The notes under the pieces are model-generated. The model saw nothing but the letters and a program-made list of their open reading frames with translations. It searched no databases and was not told the origin of the DNA. This document shows positions 39,351 through 48,696 of a stretch of DNA of 64,000 nucleotides, piece after piece. Each line of letters starts with the position of its first letter. The first letter of the stretch is position 1. The stretch covers positions 1 through 64,000 of the forward strand of contig NZ_MLFN01000004.1 in the NCBI RefSeq assembly GCF_002095315.1. Reading direction: 5' to 3'. A program made the position numbers and the translations under genes. The DNA is from Pantoea conspicua (GTDB taxonomy: Bacteria > Pseudomonadota > Gammaproteobacteria > Enterobacterales > Enterobacteriaceae).

Positions 39351-40973
39351 TTACTTTCCCTCACCCTTTTCACGATAAACCCCGGCAAATGACGCGTTAC
39401 CAAACGGACTCAGCACCAGACCTTTAATGTCATGACGAAACGCCTGCAGACGCAGCGACGACGCCAGCGGCAGCACCGGCAGTTCCTGTGCGAGAATCTG
39501 CTGCGCTTTGTCATAACTGTCGATCCGTCCCGCCAGCTGCTGTGATAACAGGGCGTTCTGCAACGTTTCATCAAAGCCGGGCGAGCACCAGTGTGCGTAG
39601 TTGGTCTGGGAACGAATCGCCGCACAGCTGAGTAGCGGACGGAAGAAACTGTCGGGATCGTTACTGTCGGTGGCCCAGCCCGCCAGGGTCAGGTCGTGAT
39701 TCATCGACATCAACTGAGCTTCCTGGAAACGTCCTTCAACCGGTACGATGGTCAGCCGGACGCCCACCTGCGCCAGATCGGCCTGCAATAACTCAGCGGT
39801 TTTCAGCGGGCTGGGATTCCATGATTGCGAGGCTGACGGCACCACCAGTTTCAGATGCAGGTCGGTCAGGCCCAGCGCTTCCAGTTCCTTGCGGGACTTC
39901 TTCGGATCGTATTCCGTGACGCGCGCATCACTGTCATAGGCCCAGGAGGCGCGCGGTAAAATAGAGGCCGCTGTCTCGGCGGTACCGTAGTAAATCGACT
40001 CCATCAGGCGTTCATTATTGATCGCCAGTGCCAGCGCGTGGCGCACTTCAGGACGGTCCAGCGGCGGCTTGCGGGTATTAAAGGCCAGATAGGCAATATT
40101 CATACCGGGCCGCAGCGTCATACGCAGGCGGGGATCATCACGTAAAATGCTGAGCTGACTGGCTGCCGGATAAGCCAGAACGTCGCATTCACCGGTCAGC
40201 AGCTTAGATAAACGACCGGTACCGCCGGCGCCTAAATCGATCACCGCCTGCTGCAGACGCGGTACGCCTTTCCAGTAGTGCGGGTTACGCGCCAGACGAA
40301 TGTACTGTCCGGTACGGTATTCGCTGAGCTGATAAGGTCCGGTGCCCACCGGCTGGCGATCCATCTCTTCCTGGCGGCCTTGCGCCATCAGCTGGTCAGC
40401 ATACTCTTTCGACAGCACCGGCGCGTAGTGAGTCGCCATATGCCAGAGGAATGAAGCATCGGGACTGTTCAGCCGGAACTCTACCGTCTTGTTATCCACT
40501 TTCTTCACGCTCTGCACCGAATCGGCAAACTGCAGGCTGTCGAAATAGGGGTAGCTGCCGCCGTTAACGTTATGCCACGGATGATGACGATCAAACATCC
40601 GCGCAAAACTGAACACCACATCATCGGCGTTCATCGTGCGAGTCGGTTTGAACTGGTTAGTTTGCTGAAACTGCACGCCGCTGCGCAGATGAAACCGATA
40701 GGTCGCACCGTTGTCACGTACTTCCCAACTGGCCGCCAGATCAGGTTTCAGACGATAAGTGTAAGGATCAACATCCAGCAGTCGATCGTAAAGCTGGGCC
40801 GCCAGGGTATCGACGGTTAATCCGCTGCTGACCATCTGAGGATTGAAGGTATTAAGCGTGCCGCTGACGCAATAGACAAAGCCGCTCTGGCGAATATCGC
40901 CGGCGGGGGCTGACCACGCAGGCAGGCTCAACACGCCGAGGCTAAACAACAGCGCACATATTAGTTTTGACAT
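39351..40973 (-). CDS. sapA: Peptide ABC transporter substrate-binding protein SapA
   Basis: Periplasmic solute-binding protein of the OppA/DppA family that binds antimicrobial peptides and heme in relatives. 540 residues from MSKLICALLFSLGVLSLPAW, a clear Sec signal peptide; an upstream in-frame start adds 14 residues without improving it. Typical blocks: YCVSGTLNTFNPQ, DRQPVGTGPYQLSEYRTGQY and GWATDSNDPDSFFRPLLSC. First gene of the sap operon; ryhB diverges upstream. Confidence 0.95.
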   Translation of the reverse strand: MSKLICALLFSLGVLSLPAWSAPAGDIRQSGFVYCVSGTLNTFNPQMVSSGLTVDTLAAQLYDRLLDVDPYTYRLKPDLAASWEVRDNGATYRFHLRSGVQFQQTNQFKPTRTMNADDVVFSFARMFDRHHPWHNVNGGSYPYFDSLQFADSVQSVKKVDNKTVEFRLNSPDASFLWHMATHYAPVLSKEYADQLMAQGRQEEMDRQPVGTGPYQLSEYRTGQYIRLARNPHYWKGVPRLQQAVIDLGAGGTGRLSKLLTGECDVLAYPAASQLSILRDDPRLRMTLRPGMNIAYLAFNTRKPPLDRPEVRHALALAINNERLMESIYYGTAETAASILPRASWAYDSDARVTEYDPKKSRKELEALGLTDLHLKLVVPSASQSWNPSPLKTAELLQADLAQVGVRLTIVPVEGRFQEAQLMSMNHDLTLAGWATDSNDPDSFFRPLLSCAAIRSQTNYAHWCSPGFDETLQNALLSQQLAGRIDSYDKAQQILAQELPVLPLASSLRLQAFRHDIKGLVLSPFGNASFAGVYREKGEGK

Positions 40974-41102
40974 AGAACTCAACGATTTTGAGGCATTGGA
41001 CAGAGTGTATCGCAAAGCCGGCGATGTCCCAAAATCTCAGACGGTGCGCAGGCTGTTTTTCATCAAAACAACGGCAGAAAAACGCACGAAGTGTGTGGTG
41101 AT

Positions 41103-41152
41103 GATAATTATTCTCAATTAGCTCTTTACAGATGATAATAAGAATGATTATT
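41103..41152. promoter_or_regulatory. Fur-box region and promoter of ryhB
   Basis: GATAATAAGAATGATTATT (41,134-41,152) matches the 19-bp Fur consensus at 14 positions; a weaker site, GATAATTATTCTCAATTAG, lies at 41,103-41,121. The strong box lies between and partly over TTTACA (41,125-41,130) and TATTAT (41,149-41,154), which would serve as -35 and -10 of ryhB. Iron-bound Fur there would block transcription. Confidence 0.8.
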
Positions 41153-41160
41153 ATTAACTT

Positions 41161-41250
41161 GCACTTCGACGGTGGCTCTACCGAAGAAGAGCACGACATT
41201 GCTCACATTGCTTCCAGTATTGTTGCCCGCCCTCTGGCGGGCTTTTTTTT
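41161..41250 (+). ncRNA. ryhB: RyhB small RNA (iron-sparing response)
   Basis: The core GCACGACATTGCTCACATTG followed by CTTCCAGTATT is the conserved target-pairing region of enterobacterial RyhB. It ends in a GCCCGCC/GGCGGGC terminator and eight T. From the predicted start G at 41,161 to the end of the T-run is 90 nt, the E. coli RyhB length. The 5' stem differs from E. coli, as expected for a divergent species. RyhB works with Hfq to repress iron-containing enzymes (sodB, sdh, acn) when iron is short. The location beside sapA differs from E. coli. Confidence 0.9.
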
Positions 41251-41446
41251 GCCGCCCGCTTTTTGTGGCGCAGGGTGACACTGAGCGCCGCAGCTGCCAC
41301 CGCGCGCGCCTGGCAAACAAAAAAGCGATTAAGCAGGGCGTTTTATTGCCTGCATTATTGGATTTCCTGTCAGGAGCAGAGGCGTAAACTCATCAACCGG
41401 AAGGGGGGAAGTAAGGGGGAGCAGCGAGTGATCATGACGGGTTTAT
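41251..41446. other. Spacer after ryhB
   Basis: About 200 bp beyond the ryhB terminator, GC-rich at first, with no gene that I can support. Confidence 0.4.
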
Positions 41447-41587
41447 TTATTCTGTGAGTTCAAATTTTGCGGCTAATTTGTGCAGGGCAACAACAGACAT
41501 GAAATCCGTACTGCTTTCGAAAAATGCAATCCAGTTTTTTGACAGAAAAAAAGCCAGTGCTTCTTTTTCTTCTTCAGTCAGTTCCAT
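41447..41587 (-). CDS. 46-residue hypothetical protein
   Basis: ATG at 41,587 preceded by AAAGGAGATTCAGG, a strong ribosome-binding site. The peptide MELTEEEKEALAFFLSKNW continues IAFFESSTDFMSVVALHKLA and ends AKFELTE: an acidic N-terminus and two amphipathic helices, no membrane span. I do not recognise a family. It lies in a patch of accessory genes between ryhB and pspF. Confidence 0.5.
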   Translation of the reverse strand: MELTEEEKEALAFFLSKNWIAFFESSTDFMSVVALHKLAAKFELTE

Positions 41588-42112
41588 CCTGAATCTCCTT
41601 TATTGCTGGCACTGTTACGTTCATTTTGCTAAATCAAATCGCTGTTAGCGTTAATAACGCAGCATAAGTCAGACTGCCCGTCAATTACCGACATTTATGC
41701 ACGCTCATCTGACGGTGGAAAAAAGACGCCCTGGTCGCAGGGCGACACCGAATGCCGATGAAAGCCTCTGATTGGTTTTAGCTTACACATTTAATTGATG
41801 AGGCCGAACTCACGGAAAGCATTATTAACGACGCAGCGACAACCGCAGTTAAACAGTGTTGTTTTGAAAAGGGGATTTGTTGATGACGATCATTTATTCT
41901 GACCTTTTAACTTTCAGCGTTAATATTAACGTCAATTAACCATACTTTGAAAATAGGGATATCATCTCAGTCTCTGGTTGGGATTATCAGTAGAGGTGAG
42001 GCGGCCCCAGCGTTACAGCCGTGGCCGCAGACAGGATTTCAAAGGGAAAGGGGCATTGCCGCGAGCCCAGCCTGCGAGCGTGCTCCTGAGAATGCAGCAA
42101 ATACCCTGTTAT
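41588..42112. other. Non-coding or decayed region before the methyltransferase gene
   Basis: 525 bp. One stretch (about 41,790-41,880) reads LIDEAELTESIINDAATTAV in one frame but lacks a start, so it may be a gene relic. A hairpin GCCCTGGTCGCAGGGC lies near 41,730. Nothing else is supportable. Confidence 0.4.
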
Positions 42113-42778
42113 TTACCACGTAATTTTGCCGGTGGCAGAAAAAAGCGCCACGGTACCGCAAATTTTGACTTCCACCTCTCTGAAGTGAGTCTCCAGAATG
42201 TTGTGTAACGCTTCAGCGGAATCCTGCCAGTTTGAAAATATCCCTTTTTTGTTATAAAGGTTCATTAACGCGGTGCCAGACTTATTGTGCCTGACGCCTG
42301 AGCCCAGAATTGTCGCACCATAGAGTGTACCGTCAGCTTTCAACGCCTTCGCGGCATGGGTAATCACCGCCGCTTTCGACATCATATTTCCAGGTATGCA
42401 GTGAAGCAGATAGAACATTGAAACCGAGTCATAAGCGTTATTCATCTCGTCAGGAAGCGGCAGCAAGATATCGTGCTGTAAACACTGGGTTTCGAATTGA
42501 GACGCAATGCGTGCACGGGCAGCATTCAGACTGTTGAGATTGAGATCGACGAGGGTGATATTGCGCGGTTTTATCTGGCTCCTGGTCAGGTAATAACCGG
42601 TGCCGACGCCGATATCCATATGATGTTCGCCTGAAAAGCGCTGGAAATGTTTAAGCAGCACGGACTCTGTATCGCACCGCCAGGCATAGCTGTTTGATAT
42701 ATTGAGTACCCACCAGTCGTAGGCTTTTAATGAGAGCGGCGTATAAACCTGCGAACCTTTTTGGCTATCACTATGCAT
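42113..42778 (-). CDS. Class I SAM-dependent methyltransferase
   Basis: 221 residues. The SAM-binding motif I is HMDIGVGTGYYLTRS (about 53-67), motif II acidic end TLVDLNLNSL, and motif IV-like NAYDSVSMFYLLHCIPG. N-terminal YTPLSLKAYDWWVLNISNSY is a substrate-cap region. The substrate is not identifiable: a small molecule is more likely than a nucleic acid from the fold. No biosynthetic neighbours are present. It is absent from this locus in E. coli, so probably acquired. Confidence 0.8.
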   Translation of the reverse strand: MHSDSQKGSQVYTPLSLKAYDWWVLNISNSYAWRCDTESVLLKHFQRFSGEHHMDIGVGTGYYLTRSQIKPRNITLVDLNLNSLNAARARIASQFETQCLQHDILLPLPDEMNNAYDSVSMFYLLHCIPGNMMSKAAVITHAAKALKADGTLYGATILGSGVRHNKSGTALMNLYNKKGIFSNWQDSAEALHNILETHFREVEVKICGTVALFSATGKITW

Positions 42779-42931
42779 TTTATCAACGTCCTTTTATCAA
42801 TTTATTTTACAGGAATGGGCTCAGGGGGTATTTGTGAAGAGAACAAGCATTGCTTCCTGAATACAGCGCACTCTTCAGCACGGTAAAGATTCTTTTCCGG
42901 CAGTGAACACCTGCCAGCACTGTCGGGATTA

Positions 42932-43143
42932 TTAACGATCTGTATGACGTTGCTGCATCTCGCGCTGGTATTTATGATAATCCACGCCACATTCTGCTGA
43001 GCAGAAAGCGGTGCTGGCAACCACTGGCTGGTCCTCACACCAGATACAGAGCCCGTCGGGGCTGGTTAATGAGGCTTGCGGTTAACCAGAGCCGCCGTAA
43101 TGATTGCCTGTTCAAATTGTTGCGCTAAATCCGCGTCATCCAT
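42932..43143 (-). CDS. Small zinc-ribbon protein (frameshifted), TraR/DksA-like or phage type
   Basis: The start ATG 43,143 follows GAGAAGAG. The frame opens MDDADLAQQFEQAIITAALV and stops after NRKPH. Restoring one base in the GG/CC run at 43,073-43,074 continues it as LTSPDGLCIWCEDQPVVAST and AFCSAECGVDYHKYQREMQQ, about 70 residues. The pattern Cx2C-x12-Cx3C is a four-cysteine zinc site as in small phage and plasmid TraR-like proteins. The function is unknown. As given the reading frame is broken; a sequence error is plausible. Confidence 0.55.
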
Positions 43144-43393
43144 AACTCTTCTCTCATCGTCTGTGAAAGGAAACGTGTCGGGCTACTGCGCAGCCGCAGC
43201 CTGAAAGCATAACCCAGCCGTAAGGCCTGATGTTAGTGTGGATTTATACAGAATAAGCCGGTCACTCTCTCAGGTGAGTGAGTAGACTGGCATGAAATAA
43301 AATTTCAGAGCCTGTTATCTGGCGGTGATTAAACGATAACGGTGAATGTTTGCCTGATGTTGATCAACGGCCAGGCAGGTTATTGCCGACAGG

Positions 43394-44473
43394 TTAAGGG
43401 CGAAAATGAAAGAGGCCGGACGATTGCTGTCCGAAAACAGTGAGTGCTGCGCTGCTTAGCGCGTTGACCTCATAATTTATCGTTGGAAATACCGTGTTTT
43501 TCATCATTGCGCGCAATTGATGGTAGGTGACGCCTAACAGGCCTGCAGCGCGGCGCTGGTTGTATCGCGCCTGTTTGAGGCTGGCTTCTACCAGACCTCG
43601 CTCCTGCTGATTCTGCCACTGACGCAGATCCAGCGGCAGCGAGGGGAGTTCGCCATCGTGCTCAGGGCGGCTCATCGGCAGGGCATCAACCGGTACAGGA
43701 CGTGAAGCGAACGGATTAATAATCACATTATCCAGCGGCTGCTCGCTGCTGTTATGACGATAAACTGAACGTTCAACCACATTCTTCAGTTCACGTACGT
43801 TGCCGGGCCAGTGATAACTCAGCAGCGTCTGCTGTGCCTGGGACGTAAATCCGGGAAACAGCAACAGGCCAAGTTCACGACACATCTGAATAGCGAAATG
43901 TTCCGCCATCACCAGAATATCGCTGCGCCGCTCACGCAGCGGCGGCAGTTGCACGACGTCAAAGGCCAGACGATCCAGCAAATCAGCGCGAAATTTTCCG
44001 GCTGCCGCCAGGGCGGGCAGGTCTTCGTTAGTGGCACAGACCAGGCGGACATTCACCTGCAAAGAGTGATTCCCCCCGACGCGCTCCAGCTGACCATATT
44101 CGATTACCCTAAGCAGTTTTTCCTGTACCAGCATCGGTGCCGTCGCCAGCTCATCCAGAAACAGCGTCCCGCCGTCCGCCCGTTCAAAGCGGCCAAGATG
44201 ACGCTTCTGAGCACCGGTAAAAGCGCCAGCCTCATGACCGAACAGTTCAGAATCAAGCAGGTTTTCATTCAGCGCCGCGCAGTTAAGCGAGATAAACGGT
44301 CCCTGCCAGCGATCGGAAAGATAGTGTAAACGACTGGCGATCAGCTCTTTACCGGTACCGCGCTCACCAACCACTAATACCGGTTTTTCCAGTGGTGCCA
44401 GCTTCGACACCTGTTCCAGTACCTCAAGAAAATTATTGGACTCACCGAGAAGGTTATCGTTATTTCCTGCCAT
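43394..44473 (-). CDS. pspF: Psp operon transcriptional activator PspF (C-terminal extension from a probable frameshift)
   Basis: Sigma-54 AAA+ activator without a sensor domain, held off by PspA. Walker A is GERGTGKE, the sigma-54 loop GAFTGA is intact, and the C-terminal Fis-type HTH is RRAAGLLGVTYHQLRAMMK. 359 residues as given, versus ~325 usual: after MMK it reads into a non-family tail of over 30 residues. Adding one T to the T5 run at 43,497-43,501 gives a normal end (MMKKHGISNDKL, stop at 43,470) and 334 residues. The start at 44,473 is set by homology (MAGNNDNLLGES). It is divergent from pspA. Confidence 0.93.
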   Translation of the reverse strand: MAGNNDNLLGESNNFLEVLEQVSKLAPLEKPVLVVGERGTGKELIASRLHYLSDRWQGPFISLNCAALNENLLDSELFGHEAGAFTGAQKRHLGRFERADGGTLFLDELATAPMLVQEKLLRVIEYGQLERVGGNHSLQVNVRLVCATNEDLPALAAAGKFRADLLDRLAFDVVQLPPLRERRSDILVMAEHFAIQMCRELGLLLFPGFTSQAQQTLLSYHWPGNVRELKNVVERSVYRHNSSEQPLDNVIINPFASRPVPVDALPMSRPEHDGELPSLPLDLRQWQNQQERGLVEASLKQARYNQRRAAGLLGVTYHQLRAMMKNTVFPTINYEVNALSSAALTVFGQQSSGLFHFRP

Positions 44474-44570
44474 GATGAATTTCGCCACCCTTTAATCATT
44501 TTGACTATATTAGTACAAGCCGAAAGAGGTGTAAAATTTAAAATTAATTAAAAATCAATAACATATATAA

Positions 44571-44588
44571 TTGGCACGCATCTTGTAT
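44571..44588 (+). promoter_or_regulatory. Sigma-54 promoter of the psp operon
   Basis: TTGGCACGCATCTTGTAT contains the -24 TGGCACG and -12 TTGT elements at the standard spacing, 50 bp before pspA. The AT-rich stretch to its left (about 44,505-44,565) should hold the PspF upstream activating sites and the pspF promoter. Confidence 0.88.
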
Positions 44589-44637
44589 TAGCTATGTAGC
44601 GCAACACGCCATGACACAATTAAAGAGGAACATCATT

Positions 44638-45303
44638 ATGGGTATTTTTTCTCGTTTCGCCGACATCGTTAATGCCAACATCAATTCGCTGCTGGAGCGT
44701 GCGGAAGATCCGCAGAAACTGGTCCGCCTGATGATTCAGGAAATGGAAGACACCTTAGTCGAAGTCCGATCAACCTCAGCGCGTTCGCTGGCTGAAAAGA
44801 AACAGCTGTCACGCCGGATTGAGCAGGCGGAGATTCAGCAGGCGGAATGGCAGGAAAAAGCTGAGCTGGCACTGCGTAAAGATAAAGATGATTTAGCCCG
44901 CTCAGCGCTGATCGAAAAACAGAAACTGACTGATCTGATCGCCACACTGAAACAGGAAGTCGATCAGGTAGAAGAGACGCTAGCGCGCATGAAAGGCGAA
45001 ATCAGCGAGCTGGAGAAAAAACTGAGCGAAACGCGGGCGCGTCAGCAGGCGTTAACGCTGCGTCATCAGGCGGCATCCTCCTCTCGTGACGTTCGTCGTC
45101 AGCTGGACAGCGGCAAAATTGATGAAGCGATGGCGCGGTTTGAGTCGTTTGAACGTCGCATCGATCACATGGAAGCTGAAGCGGAAAGCCACGGGTTCGG
45201 TAAACCGAAAACCCTGGATCAGCAGTTTACTGATCTCAAAGCCGATGATGAAATCAGTCAGCAACTGAATGCGCTGAAAGCCAAAATGAACCGTAGCGAA
45301 TAA
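44638..45303 (+). CDS. pspA: Phage shock protein A
   Basis: ESCRT-III/Vipp1-family peripheral membrane protein that stabilises damaged inner membrane and inhibits PspF. 221 residues (E. coli 222). It has an amphipathic N-terminal helix, [16 protein letters not shown], and long coiled coils throughout. The start at 44,638 has AAGAGGAA upstream; the longer frame begins in the promoter region. First gene of pspABCD-ycjX-ycjF. Confidence 0.97.
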   Translation: MGIFSRFADIVNANINSLLERAEDPQKLVRLMIQEMEDTLVEVRSTSARSLAEKKQLSRRIEQAEIQQAEWQEKAELALRKDKDDLARSALIEKQKLTDLIATLKQEVDQVEETLARMKGEISELEKKLSETRARQQALTLRHQAASSSRDVRRQLDSGKIDEAMARFESFERRIDHMEAEAESHGFGKPKTLDQQFTDLKADDEISQQLNALKAKMNRSE

Positions 45304-45338
45304 CAATCGATGTTGCGATAAGTGATTAAGGAGAGTCA

Positions 45339-45566
45339 ATGAGCGCACTTTTTCTCGCCATACCGCTAACGATCTTCGTGTTGTTCGTGGCACCGATCTG
45401 GTTATGGCTGCATTACAGCAACAGACGCAACGGCGGTTCGGATCTGTCGCAAAGCGAAATCCAGCGCCTGCAGCGTGTTGCTCAGGACGTGCAGCGGATG
45501 CGTGAACGCATTGATGCGCTGGAGGCGATTCTGGACGCAGAGCATCCTAACTGGAGGCAACCATGA
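45339..45566 (+). CDS. pspB: Phage shock protein B
   Basis: 75 residues. One N-terminal transmembrane helix (about 3-22) is followed by a cytoplasmic leucine-zipper-like coil (LQRVAQDVQRMRERIDALEA). With PspC it senses membrane stress and frees PspF from PspA. It overlaps pspC by four bases (ATGA). Confidence 0.95.
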   Translation: MSALFLAIPLTIFVLFVAPIWLWLHYSNRRNGGSDLSQSEIQRLQRVAQDVQRMRERIDALEAILDAEHPNWRQP

Positions 45567-45913
45567 TGAAAGGCCGCAAGTTATGGCGTAAGCCTGACGA
45601 AGGTAAACTGATGGGCGTCTGTGCTGGCCTGGCGGAATATCTCGATATTCCGGTGCGCTTACTGCGCGTCATCATGGTGCTATCCCTGTTTTTCGGTCTG
45701 TTTATGTTTACCGTGGTCGCCTATTTCGTGCTGGGCTTTGTACTGGATGTCAAACCGGCCAATGCCGCTGATAACCCACGTCAGCCCAGCGCCAGCGAAT
45801 TGCTCGACCAGTTAGAAAGCGCACTGCAGCGCGATGAACGCAGCGTGCGCGATGTAGAACGCTACGTGACGTCAGAAACCTTCAGCGTACGAAGCCGCTT
45901 CCGCCAGCTTTAA
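45563..45913 (+). CDS. pspC: Phage shock protein C
   Basis: 116 residues with a PspC domain: GKLMGVCAGLAEYLDIPVRL and then a transmembrane helix (about 38-60). The C-terminus SRFRQL is conserved. It is an inner-membrane sensor acting with PspB. Translationally coupled to pspB. Confidence 0.95.
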   Translation: MMKGRKLWRKPDEGKLMGVCAGLAEYLDIPVRLLRVIMVLSLFFGLFMFTVVAYFVLGFVLDVKPANAADNPRQPSASELLDQLESALQRDERSVRDVERYVTSETFSVRSRFRQL

Positions 45914-45968
45914 TTTTTCTTATTCCGGGCCTGTCGCAGGCCCTTTCGCTGACCCTCTGGAGGTGTCG

Positions 45969-46217
45969 ATGACGTTCTCGCGATCCACTGCTTTTCGCCA
46001 CCGCGCGGCACCCGCGTTGAAGTCGGCGGCTAAATTCATCATTATCAATGCTGTCACCTACGGTCCTGCTGGTGTGACGGGCTGGGCAGTGAAATCGGTC
46101 GCCCGCCGACCGATACGTCTGTTACTGGCACTGGCGCTTGAGCCACTACTGAAACGCGTCATGAATTGCGCGGCATCGCGCTTCATCAGGGAGAAAGATG
46201 AAAAGACTGCAAACTGA
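45969..46217 (+). CDS. pspD: Phage shock protein D
   Basis: 82 residues. The PspD core is YGPAGVTGWAVKSVARRPIR followed by LLLALALEPLLKR. Peripheral inner-membrane protein whose exact role is unclear. The start at 45,969 has GGAGG five bases upstream; a GTG six bases earlier is less likely. Its 3' end overlaps ycjX by 20 bp. Confidence 0.88.
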   Translation: MTFSRSTAFRHRAAPALKSAAKFIIINAVTYGPAGVTGWAVKSVARRPIRLLLALALEPLLKRVMNCAASRFIREKDEKTAN

Positions 46218-47595
46218 ATTTATCGCGTTAATGAACCGCGGCGTGGATCGTCATCTGCGTCTGGCGGTCACCGGCCTGAGCCGAAGTGGCAAAACGGCCT
46301 TCATCACTTCACTGGTTAATCAACTTTTAACGGTCCACAGCGGCGCACGATTGCCGCTGTTTTCCGTGGTGCGGGATGAGCGCCTGCTCGGGGTAAAGCG
46401 GGTACCCCAGCGCGATATGGGCACGGCGCGCTTTACCTACGATGAAGGACTGGCGCAGCTCTACAGCACGCCGCCCGCCTGGCCAACACCCACGCGCGGC
46501 GTCAGCGAAATGCGGCTGGCACTGCGCTACCGGCCCAATGATTCTCTGTTGCGCCATCTGAAAGAGACCGCCACGCTCTATCTTGAAATCGTGGATTATC
46601 CCGGTGAATGGCTGCTCGATTTGCCGATGCTGGCCCAGGACTATCTGGCCTGGTCGCGGCAGATGAACGGACTGCTGACAGGCGATCGTGCTGAATGGGC
46701 GAAGCCGTGGCGCACGCTCTGCCAGCAACTCGACCCGTTCGCCCCCGCCGATGAAAACCGGCTGGCGGAGATCGCCGCGGCCTGGACCGATTACCTGCAC
46801 CGCTGTAAGGCCGAAGGATTGCATTTCATCCAGCCGGGCCGCTTTGTCCTGCCCGGCGATATGGCGGGCGCGCCGGCACTGCAATTTTTCCCCTGGCCGG
46901 CCGTCGACGAATCGCAGCTCAGCAAACTGGCCCAGGCGGACAAAGGCAGTAACTTCAGCATGCTGCAGCAGCGCTTTAATTTCTACTGTCAGCATGTCGT
47001 GAAAGGCTTCTATAAAAATCATTTTCTGCGCTTTGATCGACAGATTGTGCTGGTCGATTGCCTGCAACCGCTCAACAGTGGGCCGCAGGCGTTTAATGAT
47101 ATGCGGCTGGCGCTGACGCAGCTGATGCAAAGTTTTCATTATGGTCAGCGCACCCTGTTCCGGCGTCTGTTTTCACCGGTAATCGATAAATTACTGTTTG
47201 CCGCCACCAAAGCGGACCATATCACCAGCGATCAGCACGGCAATATGGTGTCACTGTTGCAACAGCTGGTGCAGGATGCGTGGCAGAACGCCGCGTTTGA
47301 AGGCATCAGTATGGATTGCATCGGACTGGCCTCGGTGCAGGCGACACAAAGCGGGCTGGTGGATCACCGGGGTGAGAAGATCCCCGCGCTGCGCGGTAAT
47401 CGGCTGAGTGATAGTGAACCGCTGACTGTTTATCCCGGTGACGTTCCGCCGCGGCTGCCGGGCAACGCCTTCTGGCAGCAGCAGGGTTTTCGGTTTGAAC
47501 AATTCCGCCCACAGCAGCTGGATGTTGATCGACCGCTGCCGCATATCCGCATGGATGCTGCGCTGGAATTTTTGTTAGGAGATAAATTGCGATGA
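46198..47595 (+). CDS. ycjX: YcjX family P-loop NTPase (DUF463)
   Basis: 465 residues, the same as E. coli YcjX. The GTPase-like Walker A is GLSRSGKTAFITSLVNQLL (about 27-45), and Walker B-like EIVDYPGEWLLD follows. It is encoded in the Psp regulon together with ycjF; its cellular role is not settled. It starts inside pspD and overlaps ycjF by four bases. Confidence 0.94.
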   Translation: MKRLQTEFIALMNRGVDRHLRLAVTGLSRSGKTAFITSLVNQLLTVHSGARLPLFSVVRDERLLGVKRVPQRDMGTARFTYDEGLAQLYSTPPAWPTPTRGVSEMRLALRYRPNDSLLRHLKETATLYLEIVDYPGEWLLDLPMLAQDYLAWSRQMNGLLTGDRAEWAKPWRTLCQQLDPFAPADENRLAEIAAAWTDYLHRCKAEGLHFIQPGRFVLPGDMAGAPALQFFPWPAVDESQLSKLAQADKGSNFSMLQQRFNFYCQHVVKGFYKNHFLRFDRQIVLVDCLQPLNSGPQAFNDMRLALTQLMQSFHYGQRTLFRRLFSPVIDKLLFAATKADHITSDQHGNMVSLLQQLVQDAWQNAAFEGISMDCIGLASVQATQSGLVDHRGEKIPALRGNRLSDSEPLTVYPGDVPPRLPGNAFWQQQGFRFEQFRPQQLDVDRPLPHIRMDAALEFLLGDKLR

Positions 47596-47762
47596 GCGAT
47601 CCGCTGAAGCCCCGTATCGATTTTGCCCGTCCACTGGACGAAGCGACAGAGGTGCCGTTGCGGCCTGCACAGACCTTTGACCCGCAGGCGCAGGCGGCTT
47701 TTCTTGCAGTGCAGGATGACGAGGCTGCTGTTGAAGAGGAGGCGCCGGTGAGCGTGCGGTAG
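47592..47762 (+). CDS. ycjF: YcjF (DUF697/TIGR01620), N-terminal part (frameshifted gene)
   Basis: The frame starts [20 protein letters not shown], the conserved soluble N-terminus of YcjF, with ATG overlapping the ycjX stop. It stops after 56 residues (EEEAPVSVR). Adding one G to the GG at 47,747-47,748 joins it to the downstream frame ([18 protein letters not shown]). The joined protein is 353 residues, exactly the E. coli length. Confidence 0.85.
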   Translation: MSDPLKPRIDFARPLDEATEVPLRPAQTFDPQAQAAFLAVQDDEAAVEEEAPVSVR

Positions 47763-48652
47763 AAGCGGCGCTGAAACCGAAACGCAGCCTGTGGCGCAAA
47801 CTGGTGATGACCGGCGTGGCGCTGTTCGGCGTCAGCGTCATTGCCCAGGGTGTGCAGTGGACCCATGATGCCTGGCTGGCGCGCGACTGGTTTTCGCTGG
47901 GCAGCGGCGTGGCGGGCGGCTTGATCGTGCTGGCGGGCGTCGGCGCGCTGGCTGGTGAGTGGCGCCGTCTTTACCAGCTCCGCCAGCGTGCTGAAGAACG
48001 CGACATCGGCCGGGAACTGCTGCACAGCCACGGTATCGGCAAAGGCCGGTCATTTTGTGAGAAGCTGGCGCAGCAGGCGGAGCTGGATCAGGCGCATCCG
48101 GCACTACAGCGCTGGCAGGCCTCGCTGCATGAAACCCATAACGACAGTGAAGTGGTACGGTTATATGCTCAACTGGTGCAGCCGGTGCTGGATCGACAGG
48201 CGCGACGTGAAATCAGCCGCCACGCGGCAGAAGCAACGCTGATGATCGCCGTTAGTCCGCTGGCGCTGGTTGATATGGCCTTTATCGCGTGGCGTAATCT
48301 GCGGCTGGTCAATCGCATCGCCGCGATTTACGGCATTGAGCTGGGTTACTTCAGTCGCATCCGTCTGTTCCGGTTGGTGTTGCTGAATATGGCGTTTGCC
48401 GGTGCGTCGGAACTGGTGCGTGAAGTGGGTATGGACTGGATGTCGCAGGATATCGCCGCCCGACTCTCCACGCGTGCAGCGCAGGGCATCGGCGCCGGTC
48501 TGCTGACCGCGCGACTGGGTATCAAGGCGATGGAACTCTGTCGCCCGCTGCCGTGGCTGGAGCAGGATAAGCCGCGGCTGGGCGATTTCCGTCGCGAGCT
48601 GCTGGGTCAGATGAAAGAGGCGTTGCAGAAGGGCGGGAACAAGCCCGCGTAG
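47750..48652 (+). CDS. ycjF: YcjF, C-terminal membrane part (frameshifted gene)
   Basis: Continues in frame from GAG at 47,750; the first ATG is 47,804. It contains two closely spaced transmembrane helices ([20 protein letters not shown] and [19 protein letters not shown]) and the DUF697 domain. No independent ribosome-binding site at 47,804. YcjF is an inner-membrane protein of the Psp regulon; its partner is probably YcjX. Confidence 0.88.
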   Translation, partial: ERAVEAALKPKRSLWRKLVMTGVALFGVSVIAQGVQWTHDAWLARDWFSLGSGVAGGLIVLAGVGALAGEWRRLYQLRQRAEERDIGRELLHSHGIGKGRSFCEKLAQQAELDQAHPALQRWQASLHETHNDSEVVRLYAQLVQPVLDRQARREISRHAAEATLMIAVSPLALVDMAFIAWRNLRLVNRIAAIYGIELGYFSRIRLFRLVLLNMAFAGASELVREVGMDWMSQDIAARLSTRAAQGIGAGLLTARLGIKAMELCRPLPWLEQDKPRLGDFRRELLGQMKEALQKGGNKPA

Positions 48653-48696
48653 CGCGTAGCTGGTGTGGTGACGGAATAACACAAGGCGGCCAGGAT

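Noticed and set aside
41144-41278. 44-codon ORF starting MIIINLHFDGG over the ryhB locus
   Set aside because: It begins inside the Fur box/-10 region and reads through the ryhB terminator; the sequence is explained by the sRNA.
42802-43038. 78-codon minus ORF overlapping the zinc-ribbon gene
   Set aside because: Different frame without a ribosome-binding site; the cysteine-patterned frame is the better candidate.
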